A DNA stretch of 64,000 bases, taken from the NCBI GenBank assembly GCA_000471925.1, contig CP006668.1:2232001-2296000 (forward strand). Reading direction: 5' to 3'. Numbering within the stretch: the stretch's first letter is position 1; every line of letters starts with the position of its first letter. A program made the position numbers and the translations under genes. This document shows positions 50,327 to 58,432 of the stretch, one piece after another. The stretch is from Ralstonia pickettii DTP0602 (GTDB lineage Bacteria > Pseudomonadota > Gammaproteobacteria > Burkholderiales > Burkholderiaceae). Below the pieces are notes generated by a model, which was not told the DNA's origin, ran no database searches, and was given only the letters and a program-made list of their open reading frames with translations.

Positions 50327-51730
50327 ATGTCTCCCCCCATGCAGCCAGAACAAGGCCTCCCCCAGCCACAGCGCACCTGGGCGATCCTCACCGTTTTCTG
50401 CGGCCTGATCATGGCCGTGCTCGATGGCTCGATCGCCAACATCGCCCTGCCGTCGATCTCGCGCGAGCTGCACTCCGACCCGGCCAGCACCATCTGGGTG
50501 GTCAACGCCTACCAGCTGACAGTGACCGTGTGCCTGCTGCCGCTGTCTTCGCTGGGCGATATCCTCGGCTACAAGCGCGTGTACCGCGCCGGGCTCGCAA
50601 CCTTCCTGGTGGGCTCGCTGCTGTGCGCGCTGGCGGTCAACCTGCCGATGCTGGTGGCGGCACGCGTGCTGCAGGGCATCGGCGGTGCCGGCATCATGAG
50701 CGTCAATACCGCGCTGGTGCGGTTTATCTATCCGCCCACCAAGCTGGGCCGTGGCATCGGGCTGAACGCGCTGGTGGTGGGCGTGACCATCGCCGTGGGT
50801 CCGTCGCTCGGGGCGCTGATCCTGGCGGTGGCGAGCTGGCAGTGGCTGTTCGCGGTGAACGTGCCGGTGGCGATCTTCGCGCTGGCGCTGAGCCGCACCG
50901 CGCTGCCGGCGACGCCGCCACAGCCGCGCGATTTCGACTATCCCAGCGCGGCGCTGTCGGCGCTGGTGTTCGGCATGTTTATCCTCAGCGTGGACGGGCT
51001 CGGGCACGCCGGCTGGCGCATTGCCGGCGGCGTGGGGCTGGCCGCGGCCGTGGCGCTGGGCTGGCTGCTGGTGCGGCGCCAGCACGGACGGGCCGCGCCG
51101 CTGGTGCCGGTGGACCTGTTCGCCAGCCGCGCCTTTACGCTGGCGGTGGGCACGTCGTTCTGCTCGTTCATGACGCAGATGCTGGCCTTCGTGGCACTGC
51201 CCTTCTACCTGGAGTACCAGCTCGGCCGCTCGCTGCAGCAAACCGGGCTGCTGATCACGCCCTGGCCGCTGATGGTGGCGGTGATGGCGGCGGTATCGGG
51301 CCGGCTGTCGGACCGCTACCCGGCGAGCATCCTGGCCGGCGTCGGGCTGGCCATGCTGGCGGGCGGGCTGGTCGGGCTGGCGACGCTGGGGCCGGATGCG
51401 AGCAGCCTGGATATTGCCTGGCGCATGGCAATGTGCGGCACGGGCTTCGGTTTCTTCCAGTCGCCCAACAATCGCGCCATGATCGGCGCCACGCCGCCGG
51501 AGCGCAGCGGCGGCGCCAGCGGCGCGCAGGCGACCACGCGGCTGCTGGGTCAGACGACCGGCACGGCGGTGGTGGCGCTGTTGTTCAGCCTGGCGCCGAC
51601 CGGAGCGGCACGTATCGCGCTGTATGTGGCGGCGGTCGTGGCGACGCTGGGGGCGGTGATCAGCCTGAGCCGGTTGCGGGACACGAATGGCGTGGAGCCC
51701 GCGCGCACGGCGGTGGAGCCGGACGCTTAG
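50327..51730 (+). CDS. DHA2-family major facilitator drug-efflux protein
   Basis: This MFS protein of about 467 residues has roughly 14 hydrophobic segments. MAVLDGSIANIALPSI in helix 1 and QGIGGAGIMSVNTALV in helix 4-5 are DHA2 features. It exports some toxic compound with proton antiport; the substrate is unknown. The start is uncertain: ATG 50327 or 50339, with a TTG at 50318; no clear ribosome site. It lies 143 bp after the kinase relic. Confidence 0.88.
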   Translation: MSPPMQPEQGLPQPQRTWAILTVFCGLIMAVLDGSIANIALPSISRELHSDPASTIWVVNAYQLTVTVCLLPLSSLGDILGYKRVYRAGLATFLVGSLLCALAVNLPMLVAARVLQGIGGAGIMSVNTALVRFIYPPTKLGRGIGLNALVVGVTIAVGPSLGALILAVASWQWLFAVNVPVAIFALALSRTALPATPPQPRDFDYPSAALSALVFGMFILSVDGLGHAGWRIAGGVGLAAAVALGWLLVRRQHGRAAPLVPVDLFASRAFTLAVGTSFCSFMTQMLAFVALPFYLEYQLGRSLQQTGLLITPWPLMVAVMAAVSGRLSDRYPASILAGVGLAMLAGGLVGLATLGPDASSLDIAWRMAMCGTGFGFFQSPNNRAMIGATPPERSGGASGAQATTRLLGQTTGTAVVALLFSLAPTGAARIALYVAAVVATLGAVISLSRLRDTNGVEPARTAVEPDA

Positions 51731-51763
51731 GGATTCCGCACACCGATTGTGTGGCCCCTCTCC

Positions 51764-51771
51764 CGCAAGCG
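51764..51771. repeat. Left target-site duplication (CGCAAGCG)
   Basis: CGCAAGCG at 51764-51771 is repeated at 53271-53278, directly outside the insertion sequence ends. An 8 bp duplication is at the short side for IS4-type elements, so the exact end could be off by a base. Confidence 0.8.
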
Positions 51772-53270
51772 CTTGCCTTTACCCACATCTCGATAGGAAA
51801 GGTTGTAAACCGGATTGGACGGTGTTAACTTCGGGTGAAGTTGACAATCAGTGGTGGCAATTTTGCCTGATACGGAAGATCTGGAAGACTGGGCCAGCGA
51901 CGAATTCGGTGGCGCTCAGTTGGGCGATGCACGTCGCACGCAGCGCCTTGTGGCATTGGCGCGCGGACTGGCGCAAAAAGCCCATGTTTCGTTCCCGCAG
52001 GCCTTGAGTGGTGCCCAACTCAAGGCGGCATATCGCTTCTTTGATAATGAGGCGGTCGACCCGGACGGAATACTGGCGAGCCACGTCGTTCAAACCGTGG
52101 GTCGCATGCAGCAGGTGCCTGTCGTCCTGACGGTGCAGGACACCACGGAATTCAATCTGGCAAATTTGCCCGCGACTGAGGGACTTGGTCACGGCACGGG
52201 CGGCAATTTGCACGGATTCATGTTGCACAGCGTGCTGGCGGTGACGCCTGAGGGCCTGCCACTGGGCGTGTTGAGCATGAAGACGTGGGTGCGTGCGCCG
52301 CAAGCATCGGGCAAGGCCAGGCAGCGCCGGGCGCTGTCCATTCGCGAGAAGGAAAGCGTGAAGTGGCTGGAGGGGCTGGAATGCCTTGAGCCGCTCAAGA
52401 TGCAGTGTCCGGACACGCACCTTGTTGCCGTCAGCGATCGCGAGGGCGATGTGTATGACGTGTTTCTGGCGCCGCGCCCAGCGGGGGTGGACTGGTTGGT
52501 GCGGGCCGCCTGGAATCGGGGCGTGGACCACCCAGAGAAGTATCTGTGGGAGACGGTTGCCGCGGCTCCTGTACTTGGGGAGACCGTACTGCACGTGCCC
52601 AGGTCCGGCGCCAGGCAGGCACGTAGTGCCCGACTGGCTTTGCGCTGTGTGCCGGTCCAACTGCGAGCGCCGCGCAGCCGCGGTGCAGAGGGGCTACCGA
52701 GTCTCGAAGTGTTTGCCATTCACGCGCTGGAAATCGAGCCGCCCGAAGGCGTTGAGCCGCTCGAATGGATGTTGCTCAGTTCGATGCCCACCCAAACGCT
52801 GGAAGATGTGCTCGAACGGCTGAGCTGGTACGCCCGGCGCTGGACCATTGAATCCTGGCATCGTGTCCTGAAAAGTGGCTGCCAGATCGAGGCCCGGCAG
52901 TTCGGGACGCTGGAGCGGTTCCTGCGGGCCACGGCGCTGTTCGCCGTGATCGGCTGGCGCATTATGTACGCGACCATGCTGGGCCGGCTCGAAGCCGATA
53001 TCCCTTGCTCGGTGCTACTGCAATCGCTCGAATGGCGGGCTTTGTACTGCCGCACGCACGGCACCACCAAGCCACCGGAGCAGGCGCCCAAACTCAGCGA
53101 AGCTGTCCTTTGGATCGCCAAGCTCGGTGGCTACCTGGGTCGCAAAAACGACGATCCCCCGGGAGCCACCGTCCTGTGGCGCGGCTTCCTCGCCCTGCAC
53201 GAAATCACCGAAATGTATCGGATCTTCCAGAAAAACGAGTAAGCCGCCGGAAGTTGTGGGTAAAGGCAAG
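51772..53270 (+). mobile_element. IS4-family insertion sequence, 1499 bp
   Basis: The element is bounded by perfect 16 bp inverted repeats CTTGCCTTTACCCACA (51772-51787) and its complement (53255-53270). It carries one transposase gene and is flanked by the direct repeat CGCAAGCG. Intact ends, an intact transposase and exact duplication indicate a recent insertion. Confidence 0.95.
51851..53242 (+). CDS. IS4-family (IS50-like) transposase
   Basis: This 463-residue DDE transposase has Asp97 in TVQDTTEF, Asp in VSDREGDVYD (about 196-200) and the IS4-family YREK signature exactly spaced: Tyr327, Arg330, Glu334 and Lys341. A Tn5-type N-terminal DNA-binding region (DEFGGAQLGDARRTQRLV) is present. 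The start is GTG at 51851 or the next GTG; no strong ribosome site is seen, as usual for transposases. It looks complete and probably active. Confidence 0.95.
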   Translation: MVAILPDTEDLEDWASDEFGGAQLGDARRTQRLVALARGLAQKAHVSFPQALSGAQLKAAYRFFDNEAVDPDGILASHVVQTVGRMQQVPVVLTVQDTTEFNLANLPATEGLGHGTGGNLHGFMLHSVLAVTPEGLPLGVLSMKTWVRAPQASGKARQRRALSIREKESVKWLEGLECLEPLKMQCPDTHLVAVSDREGDVYDVFLAPRPAGVDWLVRAAWNRGVDHPEKYLWETVAAAPVLGETVLHVPRSGARQARSARLALRCVPVQLRAPRSRGAEGLPSLEVFAIHALEIEPPEGVEPLEWMLLSSMPTQTLEDVLERLSWYARRWTIESWHRVLKSGCQIEARQFGTLERFLRATALFAVIGWRIMYATMLGRLEADIPCSVLLQSLEWRALYCRTHGTTKPPEQAPKLSEAVLWIAKLGGYLGRKNDDPPGATVLWRGFLALHEITEMYRIFQKNE

Positions 53271-53331
53271 CGCAAGCGGGAGAGGGGAGCAAACCGTCGG
53301 GATCGGGACGTCTCGCTACACGCTTCTGCAG

Positions 53332-54306
53332 CTACTCCGCCTTCGCCCCCGATTCCTTCACCACCTTCGCCCACTTCGCGATCTCCTGGCGCTGGTACGA
53401 CGCCAGCTTCTCCGGCGAGCCCAGGATCGGGTCCAGCCCCAGCGTCTTCAGCTTGGCCTGCACGTCAGGCAGCGTGAAGATGCGGTTGAACTCCGCATTG
53501 AGCTTCGCCACCACCTCCTTCGGCGTGTTGGCCGGCGCGAATACCGCAAACCACGAATCGGCCTCGAAGCCCGGCAGGCCCTGCTCGGCGAGCGTCGGGA
53601 TATCCGGCGCTGAAGCCGAGCGCTTCGCGCTGGTGATGCCCAGCGCGCGCAGCTTGCCTTCGCGCACCACCGGCAGCGCCGACGGCAGGTTGTCGAACAT
53701 CATCGTGATATGGCCGCCGAGCAGGTCGGGGATGGCCATGGCGCGGCCCTTGTAGGGCACGTGCGTGATCTTGACCCCGGCCATCGAATTGAACATCTCG
53801 CCCGCCACGTGCGGCGAGGTGCCGACGCCGGGCGTGCCGAAGGTCAGCGCGCCGGGCTTGGTCTTTGCCAGCGCGATCAGTTCGGCCGTGGTCTTCGCCG
53901 GCACGCCGGGGTTGACCACCAGCACGTTGGGCGTCGAGGCGATCAGCATGACCGGCGCGAAGTCCTTCACCATGTCGTACTGCATCTTGCTGTACAGCGC
54001 GCCGTTGATCGAGTGCGTGCCGACCGTCCCCAGTGCCAGCGTGTAGCCGTCTGCCGGCGCGTGCGCCACCGCCTCGGCGCCGATATTGCCGCCCGCGCCG
54101 GGCTTGTTGTCCACGATCACGGCCTGGCCCCACGATGGCGAGATCTTCTCCGAGACGATGCGCGCCAGCGTATCGGGCGCGCCGCCGGTCGGGAAGCCGA
54201 CCACGATCCGGATCGGCTTGGCGGGCCAGTTTTGTGCGAGCGCGGGGGCCGCGCCGACCAGCGCGGATGTGGCAAGCATTGCCGCGGCAAGGGTGCCGAA
54301 ACGCAT
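53332..54306 (-). CDS. Bug-family tripartite tricarboxylate receptor-like binding protein
   Basis: This 324-residue periplasmic solute-binding protein has a signal peptide (first about 24 residues, ending APALAQN). The Bug signature KPIRIVVGFPTGGAPDTLAR, NKPGAGGNIGAE and VPYKGRAMAIPDLLGGH is present. Such proteins are numerous in Cupriavidus and Bordetella and bind carboxylates or related compounds. It is downstream of an SDR and an IclR gene on the same strand, so it may bind the substrate of that small catabolic unit. Confidence 0.93.
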   Translation of the reverse strand: MRFGTLAAAMLATSALVGAAPALAQNWPAKPIRIVVGFPTGGAPDTLARIVSEKISPSWGQAVIVDNKPGAGGNIGAEAVAHAPADGYTLALGTVGTHSINGALYSKMQYDMVKDFAPVMLIASTPNVLVVNPGVPAKTTAELIALAKTKPGALTFGTPGVGTSPHVAGEMFNSMAGVKITHVPYKGRAMAIPDLLGGHITMMFDNLPSALPVVREGKLRALGITSAKRSASAPDIPTLAEQGLPGFEADSWFAVFAPANTPKEVVAKLNAEFNRIFTLPDVQAKLKTLGLDPILGSPEKLASYQRQEIAKWAKVVKESGAKAE

Positions 54307-54391
54307 GGGTGCTCCTCCTGTTGCCGGCGGCTGCGTGGCCGCCCGCTATGTGAAGACGGCGGCCACTGCCGCCGCCTGAACCTGCCACGCC

Positions 54392-55204
54392 CTACACCGC
54401 GATACCGCCGAACTCCTGCATCACCTTGTCATGCAGACGCCGCATGCCGCGCAGCCAGCGGTCGTAGTCCTGGCCCTTGCGGCGATAGTACTCAAGCACC
54501 TCGGGGTGCGGCAAGATCAGGAAGCGCTCGTCGGCCACGCCTTCCAGTGTCACCGCGGCCACATGCTCGGCGGTGACCGAGCCTTCCTGCAGGAAGCCCT
54601 TGCGCTCGCCCTTCTCGCCGAACAGCATATTGGTCTGCACCCCTTGCGGGCAGATGCAGCTGACCTTGATGCCACGGTCGCCGTAGGTGATCGACAGCCA
54701 TTCGGCAAAGCCGATGGCGGCATGCTTGGTCACCGCGTACGGCGCCGAGCCGATCTGCGACAGCAGCCCCGCGGCCGACACCGTATTGACGAAATAGCCG
54801 TCGCCGCGCTCCAGCATCTGCGGCAGCACCGCGCGCGCCGCGTGGATATGCGCCATCACGTTGATTTCCCAGATGCGCTGCCAGTCGTCGGCGCTCGCTT
54901 CCAGGCCCTTGCGCAGGATGATGCCGGCGTTGGAGCAGAAGATATCGACCTGGCCGAAGCGGCGCGTGGCCTCGTCGGCCAGGCCCTGCACGGCGGCGGC
55001 ATCGGCGACGTCGACCGCCTGTGCGAACACGTCGCACGCCGGCACCGCGGCCTGGACTTCGGCGGCCACGGTGGCGGCACCCGCCGCGTTCAGGTCGGCC
55101 ACCGCCACGCCGCGCGCGCCGGCCTGGGCAAAGGCCAGCGCCAGCGCGCGTCCGATGCCGGTGGCGGCGCCGGTCACCACCACGGTCTTGTTGCGTACTT
55201 CCAT
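54392..55204 (-). CDS. Short-chain dehydrogenase/reductase
   Basis: This 270-residue enzyme has the cofactor motif TGAATGIGRA (residues 11-20), the SDR NAG motif in CSNAGIIL, and the active site Ser in NTVSAAG with Tyr-x3-Lys in YAVTKHA. The ATG at 55204 follows CGAGGAG. It lies 85 nt before the Bug gene. The substrate is unknown. Confidence 0.92.
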   Translation of the reverse strand: MEVRNKTVVVTGAATGIGRALALAFAQAGARGVAVADLNAAGAATVAAEVQAAVPACDVFAQAVDVADAAAVQGLADEATRRFGQVDIFCSNAGIILRKGLEASADDWQRIWEINVMAHIHAARAVLPQMLERGDGYFVNTVSAAGLLSQIGSAPYAVTKHAAIGFAEWLSITYGDRGIKVSCICPQGVQTNMLFGEKGERKGFLQEGSVTAEHVAAVTLEGVADERFLILPHPEVLEYYRRKGQDYDRWLRGMRRLHDKVMQEFGGIAV

Positions 55205-55237
55205 CGGTTGTCTCCTCGTTGAATAGGGATGGCCGCG

Positions 55238-56170
55238 TCAGTCGTTGGACGCGTGGTTGCATGGTTCGGTGTGGGGTTCGGGCTGCGCCGACGCAACGCG
55301 GGCCGACGCGCGCGCGCCGCCGGGCTGCCACAGGCGCGCCTGCAGCGTCTCGGCCAGTTCGCGGATGCGCGGGCCCAGGTTGCCTTCCAGGATTTCCGGC
55401 GACAGCCGCGCCGCGGCCCCGCCGATATTCAGCGCCAGCACCTCGCTGCTGCCGGCCAGCCGCAGCGGCGCGGCGGCGCCGCTGACGGTGCGGTCCCATT
55501 CGGCATGCGCCACGCAGAAGCCCCGCCGCGCGTGGTCGCGCAGCGCGCGTTCGATGCCGGCGCGCACGCTAGGCCAGCCCGCGCCGTGGTGACGCGCCAG
55601 CTCGGCCAGCGCGGCCTCGCGGTGGTCGGCGTCCAGTCCCGCCAGCCAGGCGCGACCGATCGCCGAGGTCGCCATCGGCAGGCGCGCGCCGGGCGCCAGG
55701 CGGATCACCAGCGCGCCGCGCGGCTGGCAGCTTTCCAGATAGACCATGGCGTGCCGGTCTGGCATCGCCAGCGCCACCGTGCAATCGGTGGCGAACGCCA
55801 GCGACTGCATCAGCGGCTGCGCGATCTCGCGGATGCCGGCCCCGCCCACATAGCGGTGGCCAAGCACCATCGCGCCCTGCCCCAGGCGGTATTTCTCGCT
55901 GGCCTCGATATAGGTCAGGTAGCCGAGCGTGGCCAGCGTATAGGTGAGGCGCGACACGGTCGGGCGCGGGATGCCGGTGCGCCGCGACAACTCGGCATTG
56001 CCCAGGTAGTCGTCCTGCGGGCCGAAGGCACGCAGCAGCTCCATGCCGCGCGCCAGCGCCGTGACGAAGTTGCGGTCGTCGGCGCCGCCAGCGCCCGCCT
56101 GCGCGTCGGCCGGCGCCAGCGTGTGCGCGGCGTCGGGGGGCGGCATCGGGATGGTGGTGGTGCGCTTCAT
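55238..56170 (-). CDS. IclR-family transcriptional regulator
   Basis: This 310-residue regulator has an N-terminal winged helix (about residues 35-95, with NAELSRRTGIPRPTVSRLTYTLATLGYL) and an IclR effector domain (ALNIGGAAARLSPEILEGNLGPRI near the end). It lies just upstream of the SDR and Bug genes on the same strand and probably controls them. ATG 56170 is used; its ribosome site is weak and an upstream extension has no family similarity. Confidence 0.92.
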   Translation of the reverse strand: MKRTTTIPMPPPDAAHTLAPADAQAGAGGADDRNFVTALARGMELLRAFGPQDDYLGNAELSRRTGIPRPTVSRLTYTLATLGYLTYIEASEKYRLGQGAMVLGHRYVGGAGIREIAQPLMQSLAFATDCTVALAMPDRHAMVYLESCQPRGALVIRLAPGARLPMATSAIGRAWLAGLDADHREAALAELARHHGAGWPSVRAGIERALRDHARRGFCVAHAEWDRTVSGAAAPLRLAGSSEVLALNIGGAAARLSPEILEGNLGPRIRELAETLQARLWQPGGARASARVASAQPEPHTEPCNHASND

Positions 56171-56401
56171 TGGCAGGGGGGTCCGGAACAAGACTCTTGA
56201 TAGCAGTTTCGGGGCCGCGCAGTGGACCGGTATGTAGGGAAAGCATGTGGGCCACAAACGGCATTTATAGCGCCAAATCAAGGTGTTAGCCCCACTTCTG
56301 GCGCGTCGAACAGGTGCGGAACCCGGCAGATGCGTCCTAATAGAATCAAAGACTTACAGCAGGTTTTGAACAGCTAAACCGGCCCGGCCTATGACCCAGC
56401 C

Positions 56402-56454
56402 GCATCTGCTTTGGGATCAGAGGATCGCATGTTCGAATCATGTCGCCCTGACCA
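56402..56454 (+). pseudogene. 3' fragment of a tRNA-Pro(UGG) gene
   Basis: The sequence from GCATCTGCTTTGGGA to the terminal ACCA matches the 3' two thirds of betaproteobacterial tRNA-Pro(UGG), with TTTGGGA as anticodon loop and TTCGAAT as T-loop. It differs at about five positions: a mismatch in the anticodon stem (C31-T39), a compensated pair in the T-stem (T52-A62) and C-to-T in the acceptor. The 5' acceptor, D-arm and most of the D-loop are absent. It is best read as an attachment-site copy left by integration. Confidence 0.75.
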
Positions 56455-56473
56455 GAAAAACCCAATTGAAACA

Positions 56474-56509
56474 GCGACTTAGATCACTCGGTCTAAGCCG
56501 CTTTTTCTT
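56474..56509 (+). terminator. Intrinsic terminator behind the tRNA-Pro fragment
   Basis: GCGACTTAGA (56474-56483) pairs with TCTAAGCCGC (56492-56501), one mismatch, 8 nt loop, followed by TTTTTCTTT. Its place 20 nt past the CCA end resembles the native terminator of a tRNA gene. Confidence 0.8.
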
Positions 56510-56648
56510 TGCCCTAAGCACAGTGTCAGCGCGCTCAATGCTCCACTTTCTCGGCGGTGCGGTAGTACAACTTGTCCGTTGGAAGCAGAACGCGAGCGTG
56601 CCGCGCCCTCACCCCCACGGGTGGAGGGGGCTGGGCCTAATACCAAAA

Positions 56649-56667
56649 AGTATCGTTGTGATACTAT
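56649..56667. promoter_or_regulatory. Palindromic operator with -10-like hexamer
   Basis: AGTATC-gttgt-GATACT (56649-56665) is a perfect palindrome, and TACTAT (56662-56667) resembles a -10 box. It lies 45 bp before the TTG start of the first membrane-protein gene. A repressor bound here would block that promoter. Confidence 0.5.
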
Positions 56668-56708
56668 GCACCGCCGCAAAAAGTAGCCCAAAATGCAGGG
56701 AGACGCTC

Positions 56709-57092
56709 TTGAACAAGAATGAGCTACAACTTGAGATTCACAAGCTCAGCATCCGGTCTCGGAATTTGGCTCTCTGGCTGGGCACAGTGAAGCACATCTG
56801 CAGCGTTGGCGGCATTGCCCTGATGGGGCACGTGATTTTCGTCGGCCTCACCAACATAGTGACTGCCAAGCCGGACTCGTTGAACGCATTGGCCCTGGTC
56901 GTGGAGAAGATGCAGTTGGGCACGTGGGTTGGCTACATCGTGGCCCTGGGTGCCACTGCTGGATGGATGTTCGAGCGCCAAGGGAAGAAGCGCGCGATCA
57001 AAGATCTTGATGGTCGTCGCAAGCAACTGGAAGCTGACGACCCCTACCGCGCAGGCAGCGGACTGACCGAAACGGGCGAGACGCCCACCTGA
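56709..57092 (+). CDS. Unknown small membrane protein, gene 1 of a two-gene unit
   Basis: This 127-residue protein starts at TTG 56709 behind GGGAG (7 nt). It has two probable membrane helices, about residues 28-50 (SVGGIALMGHVIFVGLTNIV) and 72-90 (GTWVGYIVALGATAGWMFE), then a charged cytoplasmic tail with KKRAIKDLDGRRKQL. No family is recognised. It is followed 14 nt later by another membrane-protein gene. Codon use and GC are lower than in the left part of the window. Confidence 0.7.
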   Translation: MNKNELQLEIHKLSIRSRNLALWLGTVKHICSVGGIALMGHVIFVGLTNIVTAKPDSLNALALVVEKMQLGTWVGYIVALGATAGWMFERQGKKRAIKDLDGRRKQLEADDPYRAGSGLTETGETPT

Positions 57093-57106
57093 CAGCTGGA
57101 GGCGAT

Positions 57107-57763
57107 ATGCAGCTTTTCCTACTCGGCGTCAATGCATTGCTCTTGATGGTCATCTGGCGCTTCATGCTTCGGAAGACAATTCTTGACCATCACCGAGACA
57201 AGCTTTTCGACCTGCGCGACCAGTTGCGAGCTACCTTCATGGCGAGGGGCTGGGATCTCAACTCCCCAATGTATCGAAAATTGCGCAACCTAACGAATGG
57301 CTACCTCAGGTTCACTGAAGAGTTCGCCTTCGTTCCTTTCGTTGCCCTCGAGAATGAGTTGAAGGCCAAGCCAGCACTCCAACGCTCCCTCAAGAGCGCA
57401 TTCGACCAGGAGTTCAGCACCAGGGATGACCAGCTTCGCAAGTTCGTCGATGAGTATCGCCTTGCTGCGCGTGAGGTAATGATCGGCTACATGATCTGCA
57501 GCTCCGGTCCGCTTCTCTTCACAGCTGTACTAATCGCGCCCTTCGTGGCGCTGTGCGAAGTCGCTAAAGCTTTGAGCCGTGGATTGGTACGGGGCATACG
57601 GGTGATAGCGGCGCAGACCGCTAACTTCGAGGCGTCCGTCAGCACCAGTTTTGATCGCGCAGCGAAAGCGGTAGCGACTCGACTTTTCGTGCCCGATTTT
57701 GTTGAGGAGTACTCATACCGAATGGGCATCGATCCACACGCTCCGTCCCTAGCTGCGGCTTAA
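57107..57763 (+). CDS. Unknown membrane protein, gene 2 of a two-gene unit
   Basis: This 218-residue protein has an N-terminal membrane helix (LFLLGVNALLLMVIWRFML), a long charged helical middle (RDKLFDLRDQLRATFMARGWDLNSP) and a second hydrophobic region at about 125-150 (MIGYMICSSGPLLFTAVLIAPFVAL). GGAGG precedes the ATG by 6 nt. With the upstream gene it forms a compact unit closed by a terminator. No known family is recognised; accessory or phage-exclusion roles are only speculation. Confidence 0.7.
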   Translation: MQLFLLGVNALLLMVIWRFMLRKTILDHHRDKLFDLRDQLRATFMARGWDLNSPMYRKLRNLTNGYLRFTEEFAFVPFVALENELKAKPALQRSLKSAFDQEFSTRDDQLRKFVDEYRLAAREVMIGYMICSSGPLLFTAVLIAPFVALCEVAKALSRGLVRGIRVIAAQTANFEASVSTSFDRAAKAVATRLFVPDFVEEYSYRMGIDPHAPSLAAA

Positions 57764-57780
57764 GAGCCATACGACCCCAC

Positions 57781-57808
57781 AAAAAAGCCCGCAACTGCGG
57801 GCTTTTTT
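57781..57808. terminator. Strong bidirectional terminator
   Basis: AAAAAAGCCCGCA (57781-57793) and TGCGGGCTTTTTT (57796-57808) form a perfect hairpin with A and T runs. It separates the two-gene membrane unit from the convergent repeat-protein gene. Confidence 0.95.
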
Positions 57809-57841
57809 AATGGCGCTTGCTTCTCCATCCGGTGATGACCG

Positions 57842-58060
57842 TCAGATTCGAATGGTGAGACTAGCACCACCGATAGTTGCGAGCCGCTCAAGGGTCTGTG
57901 GCAGGTAATTCGACGCGTGGATAGTTACTCGTCCGCCAGACGCTCGAGCAAGCTTCACAAGCGTTTCAACGGTCTGAGGTAGGAATTTGGTATCGACATC
58001 GATCTCAAGATGCGCGCCGAGCTGAGCGAGCCTTTCAGCCGTTTGGGGCAGCATTGCCAT
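57842..58060 (-). CDS. Small protein of three LPQT repeats
   Basis: This 72-residue protein consists of three copies of a unit of about 25 residues that starts LPQT.E.L: MLPQTAERLAQLG, FLPQTVETLVKLA and YLPQTLERLATIG, each followed by a short strand such as VTIHAS or LTIRI. It has no cysteine or membrane segment. The ATG at 58060 follows GGAG by 5 nt. It is divergent from an SOS-box gene, so it could share that regulation. Family unknown. Confidence 0.7.
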   Translation of the reverse strand: MAMLPQTAERLAQLGAHLEIDVDTKFLPQTVETLVKLARASGGRVTIHASNYLPQTLERLATIGGASLTIRI

Positions 58061-58136
58061 GACATCTCCGTGCAAGTGGAAAGACCGCCACTATCCGGAT
58101 GGAGCCTGTGTCCCCGAGGGGCTGCCCACCCACACG

Positions 58137-58156
58137 TGCTGTATATTTATACAGTA
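58137..58156. promoter_or_regulatory. LexA (SOS) box between divergent genes
   Basis: CTGT-atatttat-ACAG (58139-58154) is a perfect match to the LexA half-site pair CTGT-N8-ACAG and is nearly symmetric inside. It lies 23 bp before the plus-strand gene and 79 bp before the minus-strand repeat-protein gene. A -10-like TATATT overlaps it, so LexA binding would block transcription until DNA damage. Confidence 0.75.
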
Positions 58157-58176
58157 TCTAAAGCCGCGGAACTCAC

Positions 58177-58425
58177 ATGTCCACCACCCTCTTTCTCGAA
58201 GCTCACTACTTCGGCGAGGACAGCGAAGAGCTGCGCTTGCCTTGCGACGCTGTCGCGGCCACGGCAGGCGGCTTGATTGTCGCAGGCATCGAGGTACGCC
58301 ACCTAAACGCGCTGAAGTGGCGCCCTGACCACCTATCCTACTGGGCAGACGGCCAACTCCTGCGCTTGGCCGTGGGGCCGTGGATCGCTCTGGACGCACT
58401 GACGGTACGCTTCACATTGCGCTGA
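58177..58425 (+). CDS. Unknown 82-residue protein under SOS-box control
   Basis: This small protein starts MSTTLFLEAHYFGEDSEELRLPC and continues with alternating hydrophobic residues (GGLIVAGIEVRHLN, LLRLAVGPWIALDALTVRF), suggesting a beta-rich domain. The ATG has only a weak ribosome site. It is followed closely by another unknown gene, 7 nt away. A LexA box overlaps its promoter. No family is recognised. Confidence 0.65.
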   Translation: MSTTLFLEAHYFGEDSEELRLPCDAVAATAGGLIVAGIEVRHLNALKWRPDHLSYWADGQLLRLAVGPWIALDALTVRFTLR

Positions 58426-58432
58426 GCTTGCC

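Larger units (their letters stand above)
51755..53294. repeat. REP-like palindrome copy 5, split by the insertion sequence
   Basis: CCCCTCTCCCGCAAGCG lies at 51755-51771 and CGCAAGCGGGAGAGGGG at 53271-53287, followed by AGCAAAC. Removing the insertion sequence and one copy of the 8 bp duplication restores a palindrome identical in form to the other four. It shows the target was the loop of this element. Confidence 0.9.

Noticed and set aside
53015..53374. 119-residue minus-strand frame over the right end of the insertion sequence
   Set aside because: It crosses the exact IS end and the target duplication, so it cannot be an old gene; no motif is present.
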